Below are positions 1-5,277 of a DNA stretch of 7,012 bases, one piece after another. Position 1 is the stretch's first letter; the number at the start of each line of letters is the position of its first letter. The notes under the pieces were generated by a model, which was given only the letters and a program-made list of their open reading frames with translations, had not been told where the DNA came from and did not search any database. The DNA lies in contig CAZWDO010000019.1 of the NCBI GenBank assembly GCA_964632485.1, positions 18,832 through 25,843 on the forward strand. Direction: 5' to 3'. This stretch comes from CAZWDO01 sp964632485 [NCBI: uncultured bacterium]. GTDB lineage: Bacteria; JAGOEH01. The translations under genes and the position numbers were made by a program.

Positions 1-16
1 GCAGGAAAGGCAGCCG

Positions 17-97
17 ATGTCGGAAACGGATAACAACCAGAGCGAGTGGGAAGCAAAGACGCGGCGCTGGATTTTAAAGGCAGAGGGGGTAGTGTGA
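17..97 (+). CDS. 26-residue mini-ORF coupled to the zinc-ribbon gene
   Basis: A short frame begins at an ATG preceded by AGGAAAGG at 3-10, a good Shine-Dalgarno with a 6-nt spacer. It encodes a hydrophilic peptide starting MSETDNNQSEW and ending in KAEGVV. Its TGA (95-97) overlaps the ATG of the next gene as TGATG, which usually means translational coupling. The frame is open to the left edge, so it could instead be the last codons of a longer upstream gene. I recognise no family. It may be a leader that serves coupling or a small phage protein. Confidence 0.4.
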   Translation: MSETDNNQSEWEAKTRRWILKAEGVV

Positions 98-369
98 TGG
101 ATTGCCCGCGCTGCGGAGGCAGAACAGAAGTCGTGAAGACCGAGCGAATCGGGAGCATTGTTGATCGGTTGCGGTGGTGCCCCGGGTGTCGGCATTATTT
201 CAAGACGGAGGAGAGTGTGTATCACGAACCGGCGTGGACGGCGACGAAACGGGCGGCTGCGGCGCGACGGAGCGATCGGAATGAGGGTAGCGCTGCGCGA
301 GGCGGTCGGCGCGGCGGCGAATCGTCTTTGTTTGACAGCGAGAGAGAGAGGGACATCCATGGGCAATGA
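97..369 (+). CDS. Small zinc-ribbon protein, Ogr/NrdR-like pattern
   Basis: The protein has 90 residues. The start at 97 is chosen because CAGAGGGGG lies just upstream (81-89) and the preceding mini-ORF overlaps it by TGATG; an in-frame ATG at 46 is less attractive. Residues 3-31 form a four-cysteine zinc ribbon: CPRC (C3, C6) and CPGC (C28, C31). It is followed by HYFKTEESV (33-41). The order CPxC ... R-x-R-x-C ... F-x-T-x-E-S-V resembles P2 Ogr/Delta late-gene activators and also the NrdR zinc ribbon. Ogr normally has C-X4-C in the second pair, while this protein has C-X2-C. The tail (48-90) is rich in Arg, Ala and Gly and looks disordered. No ATP-cone is present, so it is not NrdR. A DNA-binding regulator of the head genes is possible, and an unassigned phage zinc ribbon is equally possible. 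Confidence 0.65.
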   Translation: MDCPRCGGRTEVVKTERIGSIVDRLRWCPGCRHYFKTEESVYHEPAWTATKRAAAARRSDRNEGSAARGGRRGGESSLFDSERERDIHGQ

Positions 370-378
370 GAAGCCGCG

Positions 379-450
379 GAGAGCCGGCTGTACTTTGTAC
401 GTCCGCACGTTGCAGAGAAAGTTGAAGAGAGCCGGCTGGAAGCCGGCAGC
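379..450. repeat. Palindromic repeat region upstream of MuF
   Basis: GAGAGCCGGCTG occurs twice, at 379-390 and 427-438, 48 bp apart. The second copy runs into a perfect hairpin: GCCGGCT (431-437), loop GGA (438-440), AGCCGGC (441-447). A second small inverted repeat, GTAC-TTT-GTAC, lies at 390-400. The ribosome binding site of the MuF gene begins 5 bp after the region. A close variant of the hairpin copy occurs at 5207-5228 before the protease-capsid gene. There is no U-tract after the stem, so it is not a standard terminator. It may be a dispersed host-type repeat or an RNA element in the leader. Confidence 0.65.
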
Positions 451-469
451 GTACAGGAAAGGAGCAGGC

Positions 470-1804
470 ATGAATTACGGTAAGGTATTGAAGGCGCGAG
501 TGGCGGCGGATCGGCTATTGGGTCCGGAAGCGCTGTCGATGCTACTTGCGGCGCGACTGGGAACGGAAATAGCGGCTGGGGTGGAGACATTCATGACGAC
601 GGCGGTGGGCGAGATAGCGCGGGTCGATTTTTCGCGGGGGGTCCGTCGGCGATTGGACTGGTTTCGTCGGGCCTTGGGCGATGCGATGGAAAGCCGCGCA
701 GGAGTGGCGGGCGCGTTGATTCGCGAGTATGCGCGCCGCGCGTACGCCCGCGGGAAAAGAGAAGGAGAAAAATTAAGAAAAAGCGAGGAACCCGGGGGTC
801 TGCAGTTTGGTTTCAATACGAAGGATGAACGCGCGCTTGCGGCGCTTGAGCAGTATGCGCGGAAGTTTTTGAGCGCGTACTATTCCGGGTGGGGGGAATT
901 CGGTTCGAGCGCGTCGGAGATATTGGCGGAGTTGTTGCAGCGATATTATGAAGAAGGCATGACGGATGAGGAACTGTCGGAGGAGTTGGGACGGAAGCTG
1001 GGCGACTATGCGCAGGAGATGCAGACGAAGATGAAGACGGCGGTAGGGCATTGGATATTCAAGCTGGCGCAGTACGGGAGCGTTGCGGGCTATGAAGCGT
1101 CCGGGATCGAATATGCGGAGGTAGTGGCGGTGATAGACTCCAAAACGACGGATATCTGTCGTCGGATGCATGGTCGGATTATCCCGGTGGGGGCGATGCG
1201 GGCCCAGTTGGATTCGGCGCTTTCTGCCGGTGGGACGGGTGAAGGCCTGGAGCGGACGCATCGGATGTTTTCGCAGAAGGACTGGAAGGAGAAACTGTCC
1301 GGGCTGAGCTCGACCGCGGATTTGCTGCGCGCGGGGGCGATCATGCCGCCGTATCACTTCAACTGCCGGACGCGGACGGTGGCGTATTTCGAGCCGGGCG
1401 GCTTCAAGGGCTACAGCCGCGCGAGGGGCGAACGAGCGAAAGAGGGGGGACTGACGGATCAGGAGATCAAAAACTTTTCCGATGAACTGGGGCGACGGGT
1501 GAAGGAACGGAAACTTTATTGGGAGCCGGGGCGGTTGGAATCGCACGCGCGTGATCATGCAAAAGAGTTCGGCCTGGAGAAAGGGGACGCGCAAGGGTAT
1601 GAAAACAAACTTTATGAATTGCTGGAAAATGCTGGAACGCCATTGATGAATCTATACAAAGGACATGTTCAGTTTGCATTTCAACAAGGGAGATATATCA
1701 TTGTTGTCGCTGAAGGTTATTTTTTTAAATCGGGATTCGAAAACTCAAAACAATTTTTTGAGAGAGAATTACTCGGTAGGGGAATTTATATTTCTGAAAG
1801 GTGA
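470..1804 (+). CDS. MuF minor head protein with C-terminal BECR-like nuclease domain
   Basis: The protein has 444 residues. The start at 470 is supported by AGGAAAGGAG at 455-464. An in-frame ATG at 359 would add 37 residues encoded by the repeat region and is less likely. Residues 1-200 are mostly helical. Residues 221-307 carry the Mu gpF-like head morphogenesis signature: VIDSKTTDICRRMHG (221-235) and MPPYHFNCRTRT (292-303), in which the spaced Cys/His residues are typical of the family. Such proteins sit in the capsid near the portal, and some are delivered with the DNA. The last part (about 350-444) is not needed for this fold. It has HARDHAKEFGL (359-369), then a helix, then a beta-rich stretch HVQFAFQQGRYIIVVAEGYFFKS (399-421, two pieces of one sheet). 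This matches the general layout of BECR-fold toxin nucleases known at MuF C-termini. Base composition becomes AT-rich from about 1590. The nuclease call is an inference from pattern, not from identified catalytic residues. Confidence 0.85.
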   Translation: MNYGKVLKARVAADRLLGPEALSMLLAARLGTEIAAGVETFMTTAVGEIARVDFSRGVRRRLDWFRRALGDAMESRAGVAGALIREYARRAYARGKREGEKLRKSEEPGGLQFGFNTKDERALAALEQYARKFLSAYYSGWGEFGSSASEILAELLQRYYEEGMTDEELSEELGRKLGDYAQEMQTKMKTAVGHWIFKLAQYGSVAGYEASGIEYAEVVAVIDSKTTDICRRMHGRIIPVGAMRAQLDSALSAGGTGEGLERTHRMFSQKDWKEKLSGLSSTADLLRAGAIMPPYHFNCRTRTVAYFEPGGFKGYSRARGERAKEGGLTDQEIKNFSDELGRRVKERKLYWEPGRLESHARDHAKEFGLEKGDAQGYENKLYELLENAGTPLMNLYKGHVQFAFQQGRYIIVVAEGYFFKSGFENSKQFFERELLGRGIYISER

Positions 1805-1809
1805 TATTT

Positions 1810-2115
1810 ATGTCAAAAATTTATGAAGATTTTGATGCGACGATAGATTGGGCTTATGACGGGATATATGAAGATGTCATGGATATTGAAGTGGCAACAA
1901 AATTTGAACATTTAGACGACTGGGCGGATAAGGGCGCGGAGTATGAGCGGAAGATACGGGAGAGGTTGTATGCGCATTATGTCGAATGCGCGGCGGAGCT
2001 GAAGAAGAACGATATCGAGAGTTTCAACGAGATACGGAAGAGTTTCGCGCGGCTGGAGGCGCGGATGAAGCGGGAGAAGAAGCCGGTTCGCTGGTATTGG
2101 CGGCTGTTCGAGTGA
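1810..2115 (+). CDS. Small acidic protein, candidate immunity partner of the MuF toxin
   Basis: The protein has 101 residues. The start at 1810 follows AAAGGTGA at 1797-1804, a Shine-Dalgarno that overlaps the MuF stop codon. The gene lies 5 bp after MuF, so the two are surely co-transcribed. The first 40 residues are very acidic (13 Asp/Glu against 2 Lys/Arg; e.g. EDFDATIDW, EDVMDIE). The second half is helical and basic (ERLYAHYVECAAELKKND; REKKPVRWYWRLFE). I recognise no family. Position, size and acidity fit an immunity protein that would block the preceding nuclease domain, but this is inference. The first ~110 bp share the AT-rich character of the MuF 3' end, while the rest returns to the GC-rich style of the phage genes. 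This suggests a join inside or near the gene. It ends 8 bp before the convergent PIN gene. Alternatively it is an ordinary small phage head gene. Confidence 0.75.
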   Translation: MSKIYEDFDATIDWAYDGIYEDVMDIEVATKFEHLDDWADKGAEYERKIRERLYAHYVECAAELKKNDIESFNEIRKSFARLEARMKREKKPVRWYWRLFE

Positions 2116-2123
2116 TTGTGGTA

Positions 2124-2612
2124 TTAAAACATATCGAGTTGCCTTGGCGGCAACATTGGCAAATCTCTTACCTCGATATAATTTTTGGCAAATTTTATTA
2201 TATGATTGTGGTCATGACTATATATGCATTTGGCTTTGTGCCCAACTGCTGTCGCCAAAACTAACAGATCATTTCTTAACTCTCTTTTTGTTAAATTCAT
2301 TTCATCTTTATGCTCATATAACTGTTTATATTCATTTGAATTATGCAGTTGCATATAGTATTTTCCGCACAATTGATCGTAGGGAGCAATCATGAATCTT
2401 GAGCTCAGATCGCAGACAAATTTATCATACGCATCATTTATTTTAATCGAAGCCTCCGTCACAACTATTGCCGGAATAATTATTTTTTCATCTTTCAGTT
2501 CGGTGTCAATAAGATAACGAGCTTGCTCAAGCTTTCCCAAATCATGTTCTTTTGCTTGATTTAAAATGCCCCATATTACGATATTTGTATCAAGACATAC
2601 GATACCTTTCAT
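2124..2612 (-). CDS. PIN-domain nuclease (VapC-like toxin or effector)
   Basis: The protein has 162 residues. The N-terminus KGIVCLDTNIVIWGIL carries the PIN strand with D8, T9 and N10. The other acidic positions expected of the metal-ion site are present: E53 in VVTEAS, D115 in RNDLLVLATA, and D134 in YSHDHNHI. PIN domains are Mg/Mn-dependent RNases, often toxins cutting tRNA, rRNA or mRNA. The length is slightly above typical VapC (about 130-140). The start codon overlaps the stop of the upstream 250-residue gene as TAATG, with GGGGTG just before it, so the two are translationally coupled. The gene is AT-rich compared with the flanking head genes and lies last in its transcription unit, on the strand opposite to MuF. 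A full set of acidic residues suggests an active enzyme. Its target cannot be read from the sequence. Confidence 0.85.
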   Translation of the reverse strand: MKGIVCLDTNIVIWGILNQAKEHDLGKLEQARYLIDTELKDEKIIIPAIVVTEASIKINDAYDKFVCDLSSRFMIAPYDQLCGKYYMQLHNSNEYKQLYEHKDEMNLTKRELRNDLLVLATAVGHKAKCIYSHDHNHIIKFAKNYIEVRDLPMLPPRQLDMF

Positions 2613-3364
2613 TATTCACCCCTGATTTCGTTAACATATTCATCCGGATTAATTTTATCAAAATAGTGGCCGTAATTTCTTCTCAGATATGAAAACGCTT
2701 CAGAAACCGGCGTTTCCTCATAGGCTAAAAGTTCATCCATTTCAAACTCTTTTATTTGATCTGTTTCCAAATCCCATTTGGCTGTCCCTGACAATCCTAC
2801 AAATTGATAAAGTCTTTTCCCGAGTTCTTGGGCTTTCTCTTTTGATACAGCAAACACAAGCGTTTCAGCATCCATTATCTTCATTGTAATTTTTATATCG
2901 GTAATCCCACCAACACTCATTATTGTCCCATAGATTTGAGTTGCACCCATTATTAAACTCTCCCGTTCCTGATACAAAATTTCATCTGGCTTGATAGTGT
3001 ATTGTTGATTGTTATACATGGCCGTCAATGATATGTTTCTCTGTTTTGCATGTTCGACACAATCTACAAATGGTTTTTGGAGTTGCTTCGGTAATTGTGT
3101 TACATCTTTTGAAGCTATGGTTGAACAAAAACTATTAAAAATCATTGATGAAATAATCAGTGACGATGCAAAGGTTATTTTCAGACAATTTGATTCAACG
3201 CCCTGAAGGACTATTAGTTTATCTTTATCAAATTTTTGAGTGTCCTCTTTGGCGTAATTACTGGCGAAAGTGTAAAATTTATTGATGAAGTCAGCTATGT
3301 ATTTAGCGCTGGTATTTTCGAGAGTGATATTTTCACCATCGAATACTATCTCAATTCTTTCCAT
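2612..3364 (-). CDS. Unknown protein paired with the PIN nuclease
   Basis: The protein has 250 residues. The start is fixed by GGCGGGAAGG immediately upstream and by the promoter 20 bp before it. I do not recognise a named family. Residues 1-30 look like a strand followed by a helix (ERIEIVFDGENITLE, then YIADFINKFYTFA). Residues 61-83 are hydrophobic (LKITFASSLIISSMIFNSF) and could be a buried helix or a weak membrane segment. Residues 140-215 look beta-rich: GTIMSVGG, TDIKITMKI, AETLVFAVSKEKAQELGKRL, then FVGLSGTAKWD and IKEFEMDELLAYE. The G-x-A-x-W-D pattern after a ligand-like strand suggests a small barrel, by inference only. It is too large for a usual VapB antitoxin and lacks a recognisable AbrB, RHH or HTH N-terminus. 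Coupling to the PIN gene by TAATG implies the two proteins act together, as inhibitor, sensor or targeting subunit. AT-rich composition marks it as cargo acquired apart from the head genes. Confidence 0.8.
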   Translation of the reverse strand: MERIEIVFDGENITLENTSAKYIADFINKFYTFASNYAKEDTQKFDKDKLIVLQGVESNCLKITFASSLIISSMIFNSFCSTIASKDVTQLPKQLQKPFVDCVEHAKQRNISLTAMYNNQQYTIKPDEILYQERESLIMGATQIYGTIMSVGGITDIKITMKIMDAETLVFAVSKEKAQELGKRLYQFVGLSGTAKWDLETDQIKEFEMDELLAYEETPVSEAFSYLRRNYGHYFDKINPDEYVNEIRGE

Positions 3365-3383
3365 CCTTCCCGCCTTTTAGCTT

Positions 3384-3412
3384 AAAATACAAAAGCGGTA
3401 CAAAAATGTCAA
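3384..3412 (-). promoter_or_regulatory. Sigma70-like promoter of the PIN cassette
   Basis: On the minus strand TTGACA (3407-3412) is followed by exactly 17 bp and TATTTT (3384-3389), a perfect -35 with a 4/6 -10. Transcription would start near 3376-3378, about a dozen bases before the ATG at 3364, just enough room for the ribosome binding site. A second TTGACA lies 21 bp upstream (3428-3433), but no good -10 follows it. The heptamer TACAAAA (plus-strand reading) is repeated at 3388-3394 and 3399-3405, 11 bp apart, across the -10 and spacer, and could be an operator. Confidence 0.6.
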
Positions 3413-3450
3413 TAGCGAATATTTTTTTGTCAAGAGATTTTGAAAAAAAA

Positions 3451-3879
3451 TTATACTTTCCTGACCGAGAGGCCGGGTATGGCGGCGAGTCGGGATTCGA
3501 TTTCGTTGCGCACGTCGGCGGGGAGATCGGGGAACACGGAAGCGGCGTCGCTCCGGAAGCGGTTTTGCGCGATTTCGACAGCTTTGGAGAAATATGGATT
3601 TCCTTTCTGGAAGACTTTTTTGACGGGATGGGCGGCGCCGCGCCAGTAGAGAGCTTTTTTGTTTTTAGGGCGCAGGACGCCGCCTGGGAGACCGGCGGTG
3701 CCGAAATGTACCATGGCGGCGTATTTTTTGTTGGTTCCGACAATGGCGCCGAAATTTTGAGCGGTCAGGACGACGATGGATCGGGCGAGCTGGCCTGTTT
3801 TTTTGGGAACAGTTTCTTTGATTACGATGCGTTCGATATAGTGGGCCAGGCGCATGGCGATCTGCTGCCGGTCGATCAT
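3451..3879 (-). CDS. HK97 gp10-like head-tail connector/neck protein
   Basis: The protein has 142 residues, a normal length for the family. Features include VPKKTGQLARSIVV (24-37), matching the P-x-x-TG-x-L-x-x-S-I motif of HK97 gp10-type proteins; GTNKKYAAMVHFGT (48-61), matching the Y-x-x-x-V-x-F-GT motif; and RPKNKKALYWRGA (70-82) followed by HPVKKV and GNPYF, the usual C-terminal strand and 'PF' segment. These proteins act at the head-tail joint or in tail completion. The ATG overlaps the portal stop as ATGA, so expression is coupled to the portal. A minus-strand run of eight T follows the stop codon directly. I see no strong stem before it, so termination there is uncertain. The PIN cassette starts downstream from its own promoter. 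Confidence 0.8.
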   Translation of the reverse strand: MIDRQQIAMRLAHYIERIVIKETVPKKTGQLARSIVVLTAQNFGAIVGTNKKYAAMVHFGTAGLPGGVLRPKNKKALYWRGAAHPVKKVFQKGNPYFSKAVEIAQNRFRSDAASVFPDLPADVRNEIESRLAAIPGLSVRKV

Positions 3880-5045
3880 AGTATTGCCTTGAGGAATTTT
3901 TTGAGGTCGGCGTCGCCGCCGGAAGAGGACGCGTCGGTCGCGGGAGCGGAGATCGGCGAGTTCGTGTTCCCGGCGGCGATGTTTTCGGATTTGTACCAGG
4001 GCGGCTTGTTGAATCTGAAGTCCGGCGAGAGCCCGGCGGGGGCGAGGATGTCGAGGTTGATGACGTTTTCGTAATATTCCTGGATGGGAGATATGGCGAA
4101 TTCGATGAACATGTTCATCTGTGATTTGGCTTCGTCGCCGCCGCCGAGCTGACCCGCAGCCATGACGCCGACGAGTCTCGGCGGTACGCCGTGGCTGCAG
4201 ATGATTTCATCGCGGGTTTGGGTGTATGGTTTTTCGAGGGCGAATTTTTCGAGGTCCGGGGTGAGGGTGAGAGTGGTGATGGAAGCTTTTTCGGAAGGGG
4301 CGGCGATGACGGCGGATTTGTGGGCGTTAGCGACGCCCTTGTTGTTGCGGAGGGCGGCGGAGAGTTTTTCTTCGGCTTTTTCGGCGAATTTGCCGCCGGT
4401 GAGGAAGATGAGGAGGTCGGGCAGCGCGTTATTGTCGAAATACCCGGAAAGATAGAGTTTCATTTGCCGGTCGAGGCGGAGCGATTCGAGGGAGTAATTC
4501 CATTCAGGAACTCCATAGAGGGATGAAAGCGGAGTGTATTGACGGAAATGGCATAGCTGAGATGGGTTTTCTGATCCGAAGGCTCCGAATCGGATGCGTT
4601 TAGCGTCGGTTTCCTGAATGAAGGAGTAGTCGGGATAGATGTAGCAGGTCCATGCGGGGACGTGGTATATTTCGCGGATGATTCCCTTGATATCGCGTTC
4701 AATTTCGACAAAAGAATTTCCAAACAGTAGGTAGTCGAAGATAGAGTTTTTGAGGAGTTCGAAGAAAGGAATTTCTTTAGAGATGTCCTCGAGGTATTTG
4801 AGTGACGCGGGGGAAGCCGACGCGCCGTAGGCGGTTGCGACGGAAGATTTAAGCGTGAGACACCGTCCGTGGTAGGCGTTTGCCGTCGAGTTTTCGAAGA
4901 GAGTTCCATAAGAAATTGGCGGCTGAACGATTGAGGAGAAGGCAGGATCGGCGTCGATGGGCGCGGAGATTTTGGCTTTGAAAATGGGTTGCGCCGCCGC
5001 ATGGTGGAAGAGTTGGTGAATATCGAGATTTTGAGAATTACGCAT
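3876..5045 (-). CDS. Phage portal protein, PBSX/P2 gpQ type
   Basis: The protein has 389 residues. The start at 5045 is preceded on the minus strand by CAGGAG with an 8-nt spacer. Portal proteins form the dodecameric ring at one capsid vertex through which DNA is packaged and ejected. Family-like segments are LLKNSIFDYLLFGNSFVEIE (97-116), then IYHVPAWTCYIYPD (126-139), SLYGVPEW (175-182, the classic S-x-Y-G-x-P), LDRQMKLYLSGYFDNNALPD (191-210), and HGVPPRLVGVMAAGQLGGGD (285-304, the 'core' segment P-P-R-L-x-G ... G-G). The tail after 355 is rich in Ser, Asn and Ala, low in complexity and likely flexible. Length is within the PBSX family range. It faces away from the protease-capsid gene across a 232-bp gap, as P2 Q faces away from O-N, and is coupled to the gp10-like gene. 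I see no terminase gene in the window. Confidence 0.92.
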   Translation of the reverse strand: MRNSQNLDIHQLFHHAAAQPIFKAKISAPIDADPAFSSIVQPPISYGTLFENSTANAYHGRCLTLKSSVATAYGASASPASLKYLEDISKEIPFFELLKNSIFDYLLFGNSFVEIERDIKGIIREIYHVPAWTCYIYPDYSFIQETDAKRIRFGAFGSENPSQLCHFRQYTPLSSLYGVPEWNYSLESLRLDRQMKLYLSGYFDNNALPDLLIFLTGGKFAEKAEEKLSAALRNNKGVANAHKSAVIAAPSEKASITTLTLTPDLEKFALEKPYTQTRDEIICSHGVPPRLVGVMAAGQLGGGDEAKSQMNMFIEFAISPIQEYYENVINLDILAPAGLSPDFRFNKPPWYKSENIAAGNTNSPISAPATDASSSGGDADLKKFLKAIL

Positions 5046-5277
5046 AGCTTTAGCTCCTGAGGGGAAAGGTTTAAGATTATTCCTGGCGCGGGAGAAACAG
5101 GGCGGAATGACATAAAATAAACAATATTTCTATAAATAATATATAAATAAAAATAAGTATGTGTTTTATATAAATTAAAATTATTATAGTCGAAAAAAGG
5201 AAGACAGAGAGCTGGCTGGAAGCCGGCTGCGCAGGGAAAGTCAGGCAGAAAGAAAGCGCTAACAAAAGGAGAGCAGC
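5046..5277. promoter_or_regulatory. AT-rich divergent intergenic region with hairpin repeat
   Basis: This 232-bp stretch lies between the divergent portal and protease-capsid starts and must hold the promoters for both unless they are read through from outside. Positions 5110-5200 are almost pure A/T. On the plus strand TATTAT (5182-5187) and TATAGT (5185-5190) could be -10 boxes. On the minus strand TATAAT (5183-5188) is a perfect -10. None has a good TTGACA at the right distance, as expected if an activator replaces the -35. I searched for the P2 Ogr site TGT-N12-ACA and found none. The right part holds the hairpin repeat (5207-5228) and the Shine-Dalgarno AAAAGGAGAG (5264-5273). Confidence 0.5.
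5207..5228. repeat. Second copy of the GCCGGCT hairpin repeat
   Basis: Positions 5207-5227 match 427-447 at 20 of 21 bases. The stem is AGCTGGCT (5210-5217), loop GGA, AGCCGGCT (5221-5228). The single difference turns a C-G pair into a U-G wobble, so the fold is kept. It lies 50 bp before the protease-capsid start, on the same strand and in the same general position as the copy before MuF. Confidence 0.65.

Noticed and set aside
359-469. N-terminal extension of MuF from the ATG at 359
   Set aside because: The added 37 residues are encoded by the palindromic repeat region, and the ATG at 470 has a much better Shine-Dalgarno.
773-1594. A 273-codon minus-strand open frame opposite MuF
   Set aside because: It is rich in Arg, Pro and Leu with no domain pattern and lies wholly opposite a clearly coding MuF gene. 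It is a shadow of the GC-biased codon usage.
2138-2154. Hairpin GTTGCC-TTGGC-GGCAAC as a terminator between the convergent genes
   Set aside because: The stem is only 6 bp, lies inside the PIN coding end, and has no proper T-run directly after it on either strand.
3428-3490. Rho-independent terminator after the gp10-like gene (minus-strand T8 after the stop)
   Set aside because: The only stem nearby is about 4 bp with a wobble and is some 14 nt away from the T-run.
3406-4074. A 222-codon plus-strand frame opposite gp10-like and portal genes
   Set aside because: It is glycine- and phenylalanine-rich without any motif. The opposite strand encodes the recognised gp10-like and portal proteins.
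4460-5113. A 217-codon minus-strand frame overlapping the portal in another frame
   Set aside because: It is Ser/Pro/Arg-rich low-complexity translation. The portal frame carries the family motifs.
427-5228. Inversion of the segment between the two hairpin repeats as the cause of the mixed strands
   Set aside because: Flipping this segment would put MuF on the minus strand instead, so it does not make the genes co-directional. The P2-like divergence explains the layout better.
5046-5277. P2 Ogr binding sites (TGT-N12-ACA) in the divergent region
   Set aside because: The only plus-strand TGT triplets (5160-5162 and 5162-5164) are not followed by ACA at the required distance.
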